Assembly: GCA_905221605.1 (NCBI GenBank)
Contig: CAJNDS010000979.1
Span: 392,001 to 456,000, forward strand
DNA length: 64,000 bases
Reading direction: 5' to 3'
DNA from: Symbiodinium natans
Taxonomy: Eukaryota > Sar > Dinophyceae > Suessiales > Symbiodiniaceae
Program-made: the position numbers and the translations under genes
Shown here: positions 52,291-63,571 of the stretch, piece after piece
How the letters are laid out: every line of letters starts with the position of its first letter
Position numbering within the stretch: position 1 is the first letter of the stretch
Notes under the pieces: model-generated
What the model saw: only the letters and a program-made list of their open reading frames with translations
Database searches by the model: none
What the model was told of the DNA's origin: nothing

Positions 52291-53916
52291 CGTGGTCAGT
52301 CCGCGATTGGTTTGCTTTAGTGACTTAAGTGGTTTTGGTCGCCCTTGTACAGGGAGTTGGGCACGTCATTTTGCACGTCTGGTCCTAAGTTTCAAGGACC
52401 TTTCAGGTGTTCCTGAGTTGCCATTAGGGTTTAGGGTTTAGGGTTTAGGGACTGTGGGAAGCTGTACAGATCCCAAGCACTATCGAGGCAACAAATTCAG
52501 ACTTTTGGAAGCGCCGCAGACGCGAAGCTGCTTCCAGAACCCTCTCTGAGGGTTTGGGTAGTTCCTGCACGGTGCCGTTAATTTGTTCCTCCCCTTCCCG
52601 CACCCGGTGTGCGTTGCACAGAAGTGGCACGCGCACCTGATAAAGCACGCGGGTTGGGGACTCAGCTACGAAACCTCGGCCACCCGGAAAAGCAGCATCA
52701 GCCAGCCACATTTCCCTAGTCACCCGCATCACGCCTGTGGGAAATATACAGGCTTCCATGTAGCTTACCCGAAGCCCGAAACCTTGAAAGTTCCAATCCT
52801 TATGGTTCTGTCCGGACAAAACTCTCTGCTCTGAGACAGCGTGGCTCCGGGATTAAATGGATATATAACGAGCCCTTGAGTACCAGGAATCAGGACCCAG
52901 ACGGCCGTCCTAAACAGGGAGTCTGTAAAGCTCTACAAACCTGAACCCCAAAATCGCCTTGCACAAAACTGACGCAGCAAGCCCACCCTAAACCCCAAAC
53001 CCTAAGCTCCTGATGCTGCCGAGCAAGGTTCGGATTCCAGGAAGTCCTTTCGCCCCGCGCGTCGGACACGACCCTGCCGTCATTCCTGAGGATGCCTCCA
53101 ATGCAATGTGGCCCCAAAGCGCCCAATACCCGTTAATACCACTTCGTCCTTAATGAAGGACCGTACCTTAAGTTGTACAACGATCTTTAGTCTAGTTTAA
53201 GGTAGATTCCTTTGTCTAAGGGGTATTGGGGCTCGCTGTGGCTGTGGGGCGTAGAGGGAACTCTTCACTGGGCCCTTTTTCCTTTTTTTCTTCTGGGGGT
53301 GGGGATCTTAGATTCCAACTACCCACTACAAAAAAGAAAGAGGCCCTCTGTAGGTATACTCTGCTGCTAGGGCATCCCCCAGGGGGGCTAAGAAATTCAG
53401 GGTCGGGTTCAGACTTGTGCAGGTTCCGGAGTCTTTCATGGGTGTCCTTCATACCCTAAACCCTACACCCTAAACCCTAAACCCTAAACCCTAAACCCTC
53501 ATGGCCCATAGAAAGCTAGCAGTTTCTAGGACCCGGAGTCGGCCCTTTTTCCCTTTTGTCAGAGGTGGGGTTCCCCTATAAGCCCCTTAAAAGCAAGAAG
53601 GGTTTAGGGTTTAGGGTTTAGGGTGTAGGGTTTAGGGTTTAGGGTTTAGGGTTCCCAGGTTACTCCTGGGTCTAGGTTTCATAGGGAAGCCTGAAGCCCA
53701 AAGATTCAACCCTAAACCTCTATGGGTGTGTTTGAGACTGACACTACAGACGCTGTATACTTTGAGGTCTATTCATTAATTGAGGAGTCCCCCGAATGGC
53801 ATAACTTGAGGAACCGTAAACGGCCCTAAACCCATAAACACATGAACCCTAAACCCTAAACCCTAAACCCTAAACCCTATAAACCCTAAAGGGCCACGAG
53901 TTTCCAAAGCCACTAG
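52291..53916. other. Downstream of the protease gene
   Basis: Unique sequence 52300-52860 with overlapping frames on both strands (up to 124 codons) and no motif I know; possibly UTR. A family D copy at 53111-53241, arrays at 53455-53500 and 53602-53655. Confidence 0.45.
53526..53675. mobile_element. Family F element with GTTT duplication and telomere-like insert
   Basis: Arms CTAGGACCCGGAGTCGGCCC and TACTCCTGGGTCTAG; GTTT on both sides (53522-53525, 53676-53679). With the left GTTT the element has GT...AG ends like an intron. About 50 bp of TTTAGGG units sit where other copies have AAGGGTACCC. Confidence 0.75.
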
Positions 53917-53976
53917 GATCCCGGAAGCTGATGGCAGCGATCTGCCCGATGGTCCGCGGTCCACGCCCGACACCTA
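53917..53976 (+). CDS. Putative exon, product unknown
   Basis: Between GCCACTAG and GTGAAA. Frame IPEADGSDLPDGPRSTPDT; another frame (LMAAICPMVRG) is open too. CCCTAAA left, TTTAGGG right. Confidence 0.4.
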
Positions 53977-54591
53977 GTGAAACGAGTTCTTTTTAGGGTT
54001 TAGGGTTTAGGGTTCAGGGGTTTGGGAGATTAGGGTCTCGGAATCTGGGCTTTAGGGATATAGGGTTTAGCGGTTTAGGGTTCAGGGTCATGAAGGCTTA
54101 GAGTTCAGGGAAATAGGGGTTTAGGGTTCCACACAGTTTAGGATTGGAATTCTGAAGCCTCGTATACTCTGCATAGAACCCTTACAGAATTGTGTTCGGG
54201 AACATAATGCCCAAAAGTAGCAATCAAGGTCCCGTAGGTAGCGTACCTACACCTGACATACCTTAGGGACGATGCGCTGAGTTACCCTGACAGAGAGTTT
54301 AGGGTTTAGGCTTCAGGGATAGATAGGAACCCCCACGAACCTTGTCGAGTCTGCGGGGTCCCCGAATTCAATCATCTGGATCCTCTACTACTCTCACCCT
54401 GACTATCCCCCCTGTCCGCCTAAACCCCAAAACCCTAAACCCTAAACCCTAATCGCGAGTTGGGGAGTTGCCCCTAAACACGTGCCGTTTTGGGTAGTTA
54501 GATACCCACCTTGAAAGAGAGCCGAGCATGCCCACATGGATAGTCTCTGAGAGGGTTTATGGTTTAGGGCTTTGTGGTTCATAGGACCGCC

Positions 54592-54746
54592 TACTTGAAG
54601 GTTCATGGTACTTACTAACCAATTATAACTGGGCTTATAACCCTACTTATAATTGGGATAACCCCTATAAGGCCCTTCAGGGGCATTATAAGTAGGGTTA
54701 TAAGTACAGTTATAATTGCTTAGCAAGTACCATGAACCTTCAAGTA
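54592..54746. mobile_element. Family B inverted-repeat element
   Basis: Arms TACTTGAAGGTTCATGGTAC and GTACCATGAACCTTCAAGTA, perfect over 20 bp, with nested stems ACTTATAA/TTATAAGT. Confidence 0.85.
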
Positions 54747-54816
54747 GCAGAGCCAACTGCCAAGGTTCTACCTAGATCGCGTGGGAGGCCGCCAAGCGAT
54801 CCCTACTAGTAACCCT

Positions 54817-55047
54817 AAAGTTCGTGGTACTTCTAGCCCAGCTTGGTAGCCCCAGTGGGTCCCTTTTTCGCCTTTGTTTGGTTCAAGGTTCCCTTATAAA
54901 GTAACCAACCCCCAAGAGAGGGTGCCCTTGTTCTGATAGGGTTACTGGGCTACCAGGTAGCCCAGTGATAACTGTGCAGAAAAGCCCCTTAGGTACGGGT
55001 ACAAGTACAGTTATAATTGGTGAATAAGTACCATGAACCTCCAAGTA
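54817..55047. mobile_element. Family B element split by a family A element
   Basis: Outer family B ends (AAGTTCGTGGTACTT and AAGTACCATGAACCTCCAAG) are separated by a complete family A copy (54842-54956). TAGCCCAG on both sides of the inner copy (54834-54841, 54957-54964, after one extra G) marks its insertion. Confidence 0.75.
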
Positions 55048-55216
55048 ATCTCCTAAGCCATTGCCTAGCCTGGAGGCCCAGATTGCAATGATTAACATAA
55101 ACTTCCCATAGTTCCTACAGCAGTTCGCTGTGATTATGGGCAACGAGGTATAACTGTTGGGCAGGCCTTTGGGATGTGACCTCACAGTGTGGGTTCAGAG
55201 TTTCGTGCTGGACTTG

Positions 55217-55364
55217 CCAGAGAGAGCCCAATACCCCTTCATTAATATACCTTACAATACATATATATATATATATGTATTATATTATATATATATATAG
55301 AAGAGTCCCTCCCATCGATTAAGCTATATATGCCTTAGTTAGGGGGGTCTTGGGATCTTTGGGA
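55217..55364. mobile_element. Family D element with an AT tract in the loop
   Basis: Arms GCCAGAGAGAGCCCAATACC and GGGTCTTGGGATCTTTGGG; (TA)n at 55255-55300. The sequence 55365-56061 beyond holds only degenerate repeats and no recognised gene. Confidence 0.65.
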
Positions 55365-56061
55365 TGGCGTAAGCCTGTTTACGAGCCTTGAAGACAACTG
55401 TCCGCTCCAGTCCCACAGGTTGTCGTTTTGGATTCCTTCATTGACATAGCTGTTCCCAGAAGAGGGGTCCCGTCAATGTGGCTCCAACAATCCGTAGTAT
55501 CCGCACAGAGGGTTCCCTTACATATTTTTGGAAACCCACACATCACACCTAGGCATTGTGAGTTTGGGGTTTAGGGCTTGAGAATTCGTTCCACCAGCTG
55601 AGGGTACTTCTTGAGCAAAAAACATCCCGATCTCAGCAGCGTCGGAGACTTTCGACTCACGTTTTGGGTCTCAATTCCTAAGCACTAAGCACAATGCCTT
55701 CATTTTTCACGCAGCAAATCGGGTTTACCTAGAGCCACCTATACCGCCTATACCCTGACAAGGAGGGTAACAAGACCTAGTAATTCGTTTTTTTCTTTCA
55801 GGGTGTACAGGATACTGGGGCTTAGGCTTAGGGTTGGCGATGGCTCTCGTGCTGGCGCCCGGCTGAGGTTCCATGGGTGGTTGCAGGTCAAACAAAGAAC
55901 AGAAGCCCCACCCCAAGACTCCAAACCAACATGAGCCCTAAACCCTAGACACCAACCCTAAACCCTAAACCCTAAACCCTAAGCCCTAGAAAACCCTAAG
56001 CCCTACATCGGAAACCATCTCGAAGACTAAGCCCTAAGCTCAACTTCCTGCGTCCTTGGAG

Positions 56062-56128
56062 CTCCCATCAGGGGAAGACGAGGAGGACCCGGCCTGGCTG
56101 GAAGAGCTCCTTGCCAAGGAGCACCAGG
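56062..56128 (+). CDS. Putative acidic exon
   Basis: Frame LPSGEDEEDPAWLEELLAKE, then HQ; donor GTTTGG. CCCTAAA left, TTTAGGG right. Its last 13 bases (AAGGAGCACCAG and neighbours) recur at 59549 on the far side of the non-LTR element. Confidence 0.5.
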
Positions 56129-56231
56129 GTTTGGGGTTTAGGGTTTAGGGTTTAGGGTGTAGGGTTTAGGGTTTGGGGTTTAGGGTTTAGGGTAACTGTA
56201 CTTATAACTTTAGGGTTTAGGGTTGAGGGTT

Positions 56232-59200
56232 TATGCAAACAGTCACTCGGACGGTCTCGAAGCATCCACTTGGAGACTGAACTACAGAATAAATTACGAA
56301 TTGGTAGAATTAGCGATTCTGTCTGTGGAATCGCCTTGACATGGCAACAGCCTGCAGTGGATCAGGGTACTCGAGCTGACTAATCAGGGGAGCCCTGGGC
56401 GCCACATAGCAGGTCTTTAGAAACATTTTATACTGTCGGCCCCTGAGATCCGTATGGATCCTCTGTACAATCTTCGCTGCATGAGGCAACTTCGGCCGGA
56501 ATAACACTGCTGGTACTTTACAAGGCACTCCAACGAACTTCAAGGCTGGCATGTTCTGGATATTCCAATGGCATTTGCAATGACCAAAAAGAGAGCGCGC
56601 ACAACATGCGCAAAAGTGACGAACTGACTCGTCAAGGCTTGGCGATGCAGCACTAGCTGCGGGTATTGAGTTTCGTGGACCCAAAGGGCCTTAACGTTAA
56701 CACCCCTACACCCACCTGGCCTAACCTCATCAGACCAAGCGGCCAGATTCAGTGGAACCAACCACCCAGTCTGGCCGGTAAAGGCATAATACATCTCCAG
56801 CAAAGAGAACCCTCCCGGGTCCCAAACCCACTCGACAGAACGAAACCACTCAAACAAGAGTTGCCCGAACGGTGCGCAGAGCAAAAAGCGCTGCCAAACA
56901 GGCTCGCAGTCACTGCCAGGGAACTTGATCCCAGCATCACAAAGCATCATTCCAAGCGCTTGCATTTTGAGTTGCAGCATATCCTCAGGAACGCTTGCAG
57001 TTTCCGAAATATGCTTTGCACGCTTGACCTGGCAGAAGCAGTTAGCGACCCCGAGCTGCAGTTGATACACAGCCTTTTGCTGCGCACGCATCGTCTGCAT
57101 TGCACAATGGGCCTTCTCTCTGGCAGCATCATTGTGATACCACAACCATGCATGATACTCATCAGGAGCAGTTTTCCAGTTCTGGTGATTACTAACCTTG
57201 ACAATGTGCCATGGCCTCGGCGCCCGCTGTAACGCAAGATGCAAAAGACGCCACAAATCTAGATTTGAGTACTTGTACCACGCCGAAAAGGACCACCCCC
57301 TCTGCTGCAATTTGCGAAACCCTGCCACTGTGACTTTCGAATCAGAATAAATATAACCCCCGTGCCCGAAAGGACTGCTGCGATGACAGCTAACAGCTCT
57401 GCACGATTATTCGTTTGCTGCTCCCCTGGGACCACTCCGCTCACAACCCCCGTACCGCCCAAAACCCCTGGCAGCGCAAGGACCACCCCCCAAGAAGACA
57501 AGGACAAACAAGGTGTTTCCGGGCACACTGTTGAGCCATCTGTGAATAAATGCACATCCTCGTGCAGAAAAACTTGGGGAACATCATCCCACTGCAGTAG
57601 TCGTAACATGGCTTGGAACTCCAACACTTCTTGTGGATACGCGAACAGCCCCCACTGCACTTCAAAATTGGTGCAGTTTCTGATAACATCCATGAGGCCG
57701 TCTCTGCAGTGCTAGGTTGCCGGACAAGACAGCAACATATGCTCTGTGGTTAACATTGCGTTGCAGAACGGGCACTGCAAGTCCAAGTCACACGCAAAGT
57801 GCTTGCGCCGTTGAGCCGGGACAATGGCCCCGCATGCGTAGTTGGCAACATGAGAATTGTATCCCTGCGCTGTTTTCAACTGCGACCTCACACAAGCAAC
57901 CGAAAAACCTTGGAAACCTCGAAGATCTTTGCACGATTGCAACTGGGTAGAGACATGCGTCTCCCAAGCTGCCAACAGCTTGCCCCACACAACACTCCAG
58001 TCTGAAAAAAGCACATGCAACTTGCTACCGTCAGGCAGTCTTATATAACCGTTTTCAATAGGATCCCATCCCAAAAAACGCAGATTAAGGAAAAAATGCG
58101 TCAGCGGGCCCATTCCCTTGGAAGAAGGGCGCCCCGTCACGAAATTCCATTTGGTCTCTAGCGCAGGTATGGAGGCCCATATCCTACGCAATGTCTGCCA
58201 TCGCTGCTTAAACACCAGTAGCCAAGGCTCATATATGACGCTACCTGCAACAAGTGGGGCAAGATAATGGTTACGCTGCGAAAAATCACCCCAGATCGCC
58301 TTATTGGACTTGCCTCTCAAACATCTGAATGACGAATTTGAGATACTAGTAATTGCGCATCCATACAGAAGAGCCGGCATAACAACCTTCCCCAATGTTT
58401 TTGCCTTGCGGTCGACGCCCCAGCCGAGAAACTGCAATTTTTGGAGTTTGGCAGCATTCTTTTCCAACCTCTGCTGGAAACCCTTGGCGCAACTCCTTGC
58501 ACATGCGCTAAAAACGACCCCTAAATCTCCAAAATCAGACACAACAGGAATAGAGATCCCTTCAACAACCAACCGGCGTAAAAAGCCCCTGTCTTTCTTT
58601 GTGGTGGCATAGGCAAAAGGCTTCGTCAACGACACCGTCATGGCCAACTGTGAGGTTACAGATGTAACGCAAGCAACTGCTTCTCCTGCAACGGCAGAGG
58701 ACGAAGATTGAACAGTCCAGTTGTCAACGTAAGACATCATAGGAATGCTGTGCTTTGACTGGACTTCGGCTGAGACCAGCCACGTGATGGCAATCATCGA
58801 TACCACAGCTAAAGGGCACTCAGGGCCTCCAGTTTGGCTGAGCACAGGCGGGGACACATGCTGACCTACACGAAAGTGCCTGCGGACACCTGCGAGGAAA
58901 GCCGCATAGGCTTTTCTAAGCGCAACAGGCCAGCCCAAACGCTGTGCTGCAATGTCCAAAACTGGCCTTGAAATTGTATTGTAGGCTTTGCTGAGGTCCA
59001 AGGCAAAACCTGTCAAAGGTTGCCCGGACAACAACGCAAACTCAATTTCATTTTGCAACATCCAGGCCAAGTCCATGGCAGACTTGCCTGGCACTGAGCC
59101 ACACAACGTTGAAGGAAGATGTGGTAAAAATGCAAAATACACTTTGGCAGCTTGACATCTTGCCCAAATTCCATAAACCGACGCAAGTACTGTGATGGGC

Positions 59201-59526
59201 CTGGCATCTGCAGGCTGTTCAGGCCTCTGGCACTTTCCCAACAAAGTTACGGCAGCATCAAGCTGTGACTGTGGCCACGGCCCTGTGGATGTGATATTGT
59301 TTAACAACTGTAGAAGCATGTCTACCAGTTCAGGGGGCAAAGCCTTTAACTCAGGAAAAGAAAAACCGTCCAACCCACTTGCCTTTCCATTTTTGGATGT
59401 TTTCAGGGCCCACTTTAGTTCAACCAACGTGATGGTGTGGTCGAATATTTGCAGCTGGGGCAACTGCAAAGCTACCTGCACGTCAGCCTGCTTATCAGTT
59501 AACCAAAAGGACTTCCAAAACCTGGT
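56232..59526 (-). mobile_element. 5'-truncated non-LTR retrotransposon (LINE)
   Basis: The 5' end (59526) joins a telomere-like repeat directly: the next in-frame codon is a TAA made by CCCTAAACC. No endonuclease domain remains. The 3' end, about 56232, also joins CCCTAAA-type repeats with no poly-A. AAGGAGCACCAG(G/A)GTTTGGGG occurs beyond both ends (56117, 59549), which may be a long target duplication or a later duplication. Confidence 0.8.
56310..59526 (-). pseudogene. LINE ORF2: reverse transcriptase and RNase H, interrupted
   Basis: RT occupies 59481-57712: KASGLDGFSFPEL, ARPITVLASVYG, LDLSKAYNTIS (catalytic D162 counted from the GTG at 59481), GGPECPLA, SYVDNW (D253, N254 in place of the usual second Asp). 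A CCHC-like zinc motif (CPFCNAMLTTEHMLLSC) is followed by an in-frame TAG (57714-57712). The same frame resumes with RNase H (LFTDGS, NNRAELLAV). At a C run (57357-57361) the frame shifts by one and continues YIYSDSK, then the C-terminal RNase H part (SNHQ...NDAAREKA) to 56540. A further shift between about 56690 and 56540 leads to a last open part ending at 56310. One nonsense and at least two frameshifts suggest a dead copy, though TAG readthrough or sequence error in the C run is possible. Confidence 0.8.
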
Positions 59527-60683
59527 TTAGGGTGTAGGGTGTAGGGCTAAGGAGCACCAGAGTTTGGGGTGTAGGGTTTAGGGTTTGGGGGTTTTAGGGT
59601 TTGGGTTGGGGCATAGGGTTTTGGGTCTGGGGCTTAGGACACAGAACCAAGCGCTTGTCCAGGTTTAGGGCTTCTTTATCGAGGGTAGATGTTGTTCGCA
59701 GAGTCCAGCATGCCGGGCTTAAGGTTTAGAGGGCTCAAAGTCTGTTGAGGATAGATACTATCTGACTGTCCAAAGAGCTGAATTAAGGGGTATTGGGCTC
59801 TCTGACTGCAAAATAAGACACAGTTGCTGCGCGGCCAGTTCGCGGAAACGTCGTTCACTAGGGCTTTGAGTCATGTTCGGAGACTTCAGACAGTTTGCAG
59901 TTTAGATTCGACGGGTTTAGGGGTAAACCTACACCCTAAACCCTACACCCGTAACTTGGAGAAGTTTTTAAGGGCGCCAGCTGATACGGCTCGTAACACG
60001 ATGTGTCACTCCCAACCAAACGAAAAGACACCGCCCCACCCCTGGTTCAGCTTTGAGTGGGGAACTGTCGGATGTAGGGATTTGGGGGGGCTTAGGGCTT
60101 ATAGGCTCAACCCTAAAGCCTCAACCCTAAACTTCGTAGGCTGTAGGCTGATGGCGCTTGGTATGTTGCCAGGAGTCCGACATCTCGGGTGCGAGGACGC
60201 GCTTTAGTCTTTTTCTCCGAAGCCTGATGTCTGGGGTTAGGGTTTCGGGTTTGGGGTTTTAGGGTTTGGGGGTATGAGCATCAGAATAGGCCCTAGGACC
60301 CTTCATTTTCTTGCCGGGGTGACCATGCATTATGTGCATACTTTCTTTATACATGAATGTGATAGGAGCACACATAGAGACCCTCATTTAGGAACCTCCC
60401 CCCCCCCCCCATGTAGGCATAAGATGAGATGCCTTATTAAGGGACTGCATTGTGACGGGTGGGGGGGGGGGGGGGGGGGGGGGTGGAGGGCTTCATTATA
60501 CATGATGACCCAAAATGGTTGCTTCGGGTTGACTGCATCAAGAGACATGAACAAGTCTTGCGGCACAGCCCACACATTTCAGAAGATAAACTTTGTGCAA
60601 CTCTGACGCAGTAGCGGATTTTGGATTCCCCTGAGACCTTAAACCCTAAACCCGAAACCCTAAACCCTACAAGAGCGCTGCAG
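59527..60683. other. Degenerate repeats and unassigned sequence
   Basis: TTTAGGG-type degenerate units at 59527-59640, a family D right arm near 59771-59805, C and G homopolymers at 60398-60410 and 60461-60483. A 127-codon frame (59824-60207) has no recognisable motif. Confidence 0.5.
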
Positions 60684-60731
60684 CTTCGCGGCACTGCGCA
60701 GGAGCTTGGGATACATCGGTTGGGACAGCTA
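60684..60731 (+). CDS. Putative exon, product unknown
   Basis: Between GCGCTGCAG and GTAAAA. Frame LRGTAQELGIHRLGQL. CCCTAAA repeats on the left. Confidence 0.4.
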
Positions 60732-60794
60732 GTAAAAAAGAGGGGCGTGTGCTGGGCGTGGCAGGCCCCCCATGCCTCAACCCCAGCCCAATAG

Positions 60795-60905
60795 CTTGGT
60801 AGCCCAGTGGTACCCTTATCGTTGTTTTTGGTTTAAGGTTCCCTTATTCAGTAACCAACCCAAAACAGGATGCCCTTATTATGATATGGTGTCTGGGCTA
60901 CCAAG
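60795..60905. mobile_element. Family A inverted-repeat element
   Basis: Arms CTTGGTAGCCCAGTGGTACC and GGTGTCTGGGCTACCAAG. Flanks ATAG and ATCG match only partly, so the duplication has decayed. Confidence 0.75.
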
Positions 60906-61363
60906 ATCGCCTCAGACCGTTTTCGGCTTGTAGGGTATGTAGGGTTTAGCTCGAGTTTCGGTTTGGGGGTTAAGGGCTTGCAGGATTGACTATAGGGATT
61001 CGCGTTAAAGGTTCGTTTTTGCAGGGCCTATCGATCGGATCCAGAAACGATGCATTGAACCCTTCACTACCACAGGTGGCCTCTGACGGTGAATTGAGGG
61101 TTATAGGTTCAGGGTTTAAGTTTGGGGCTTGGGGCCTCGGGTTTTTCTGCAGAGCTCTCAGGGTATCCCCTCAAACCATTTCCAAGGGCTACAAGGCCTG
61201 CACCCTGCAGATATTTGCAATTGCCCCACGAAGTCGAGGAGCTCAAGCATAGGCTCGGAATGTCTGCCCGGTTAAACCCAAACCCTAAACCCTGAACCCT
61301 AAACCCTGAACCCTAAACCCTAACCCCTAAACCCTAAACCCTAAACCCTAAACCCTAACTGAG

Positions 61364-61399
61364 GAGCATGCGCAATCAACCAGCAAAGGCAAGCTGTAC
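61364..61399 (+). CDS. Putative exon, product unknown
   Basis: After CTAACTGAG the frame reads EHAQSTSKGKLY with a strong donor GTAAGC. The frame stays open further (to about 61447, VSRMSRKALQANCKAL), so the exon may be longer and end at the family B element. Confidence 0.45.
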
Positions 61400-61447
61400 G
61401 TAAGCCGCATGAGCCGTAAGGCACTGCAGGCAAACTGCAAGGCCCTG

Positions 61448-61581
61448 TACTTGGAGGTTCACAACCAATCATATCTGTACTGATGACTGTACTTATGACC
61501 ATACTAGGGCACTTAAGGGGCTTATAAGTGGGTTATAAGTACAGCTATAGTTGGTTAAGAAGTACAATGAACCTCCAAGTA
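61448..61581. mobile_element. Family B inverted-repeat element
   Basis: Arms TACTTGGAGGTTCA and TGAACCTCCAAGTA; nested ACTTAT/ATAAGT stems. It abuts the exon-like frame at 61364. Confidence 0.85.
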
Positions 61582-63156
61582 GATTCCGTAAGGTCCCTTT
61601 GATCCACTAGGCCATCTTTCAAAGCCCCCCCCCCCACCCCAAACCCGAAACTACAAGCCAGCCTCAAGCCCTACGCCACAGTGAAGAGAGCTTATCCCCA
61701 GACCGTCCCAAACCCTGCACCCAATTTAAACCGCAAACCCCTAAAACCCCCCTAAGCCGCCAAACCACCGAAAAAAAGGCCCCCAACCCCAAGGCCCCCC
61801 CCCACCCCCCCCTCAAACCCCATGAGCCCTAAAACCCGAAATGCGCCTTTGCGGCTCCAGCTGAGACGTAGTGTTTGGGGGGGAGGGGGTGTGGGGGCAG
61901 GGGGTCACCTGGAGGCCTGGGTCTGCTTTTTGGGCTTCAGGTGTTACGGTTTCGGGTTTACAGGGTTTGCAGGGTTTATAGAGTTTATGGGGTTTTGGGG
62001 TTGAATGGTAGGGTTCAAGGGTTTCTACAGGTACCAATCTGGGAGGTTGTGTTCTTGTATAGGCTTTAATTCATGCGTAACAGTGGGGATTGTGGAGGTG
62101 TAAGTTTCAGGAGAGGGTTTTGCGACGAAGCCCTCTAAGCCCTATAAGCCCTAAAGCCCACTGTGCCCTAAGCCTGCCCAGAGGTTTTACAACTCTCCAT
62201 CCTCCAGACCCCTGGGACACCGTTCAAGGGTGAGAGGATTCGTGTTCACAGGGTTTACGGTGCAAGGTTTAGGGCTTTTAGAGCTGGGGGTTTAGAGGGT
62301 CCAAGGCTTTTCGGGCCTGAGAGCATTTGTGTTAGGTTTGGTTTCCCACAGGTGCTAAGCCCTCAACGGCTGCAGGACCCTCAACCCCTAAACCCAAAAC
62401 CCCAGGTCCGAAACCCTAAACCCCAAGCCCAAGACAAGAGGACCTTGCATCGCAGCGGGCCCACACCCCAAACCCGAAGCCCTGAAGCCTGAAACCTAAA
62501 CCCAAAAACAGTAAGAAAACGAAGAAACGACTAACAAGATCATACTTCTGACTCATGACCATATTCAATGATTCATCCTAGTCGTATTCATCATACTACA
62601 CAGCTGATTGTAGTTGACTAATTGTATAGTTGAAGAACTGAATAACAGAATAGTTGAACTGAATGATTGGATATATGTATATATGTGTGTATATATAGAT
62701 GTTACACATGCACCTGACTAAGAATATGTATGATTGAATCATAGTTCTTTATCGATGGGCATTTCCGTGTCAACTGGTACTAAATGAAAAGACCTTCGAA
62801 CCCGTGAGGTCTCTCCGCGAGGATGGGGGTCTCGCCCCCTTGTTTCGCCCTGTACACGCGGTTTAGGGTTTAGGGTTTAGGGTTTAGGGTTTAGGGTTTA
62901 GGGTTTAGGGTTTAGGGTTTAGGGTTTAGGGTTTAGGGTTTAGGGTTTAGGGTTTAGGGTTTAAGACTTTAATTAGGGTTCAGGGTTTAGGCTTTTAATT
63001 AGGGTTCGAGAGTTGGAAGGGTTTAGGTAGGATTGGGGTTCAGGCACGGGGTGAGCAGCGGACGGGGAGTCGTGAAGGGTGAATGCTTACGCCGTGCTAG
63101 CTGACCAGAAACGCCATGCTCTTACCGCAACCCGAAAGCGCCTACAACTAGACCTA

Positions 63157-63198
<42 letters not shown>

Positions 63199-63571
63199 AA
63201 CTAACCCAACTTCCACTGCACGGCCATCTTCAGAGATGTTCCAGAGCTCTGGATTTGTTGGGTTGCGTGAGTCTTGCGGCCTTTCGGTTTTACATCAAAC
63301 CTATATAAACCATACATTGGCCCTGCTACACTATATGGCCTGAAGTTGGATCTTAACGTGTATAATCCATTCTACAGGAACTCATGAGGTCTTAGAAGAT
63401 ATACCTAGAAGGGCAGGGCCCTCGTTTAAGGTTTTAGGGTTTAGGGTTCAGGGTTCAGGGCTTAGGGCTTAGGGTTTAGGGTTTAGGGTTTAGGGCTTAG
63501 AAGACAAAAACCAAAAAGGCACCCAGCCAACCCGCATCCCAAAGCCGATACCCACCTGCGCCTCGCGCCAG
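61582..63571. other. Degenerate arrays, poly-C, AT-rich stretch
   Basis: C-rich runs at 61626-61640, 61795-61811 and 63161-63196; AT-rich unique sequence at 62515-62760; a TTTAGGG array at 62861-62961. A short open island near 62807-62861 ends at GTTTAGGG. Nothing else supportable. Confidence 0.5.
62861..62961 (+). repeat. Telomere-like TTTAGGG array
   Basis: Fourteen near-perfect units. Confidence 0.95.
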
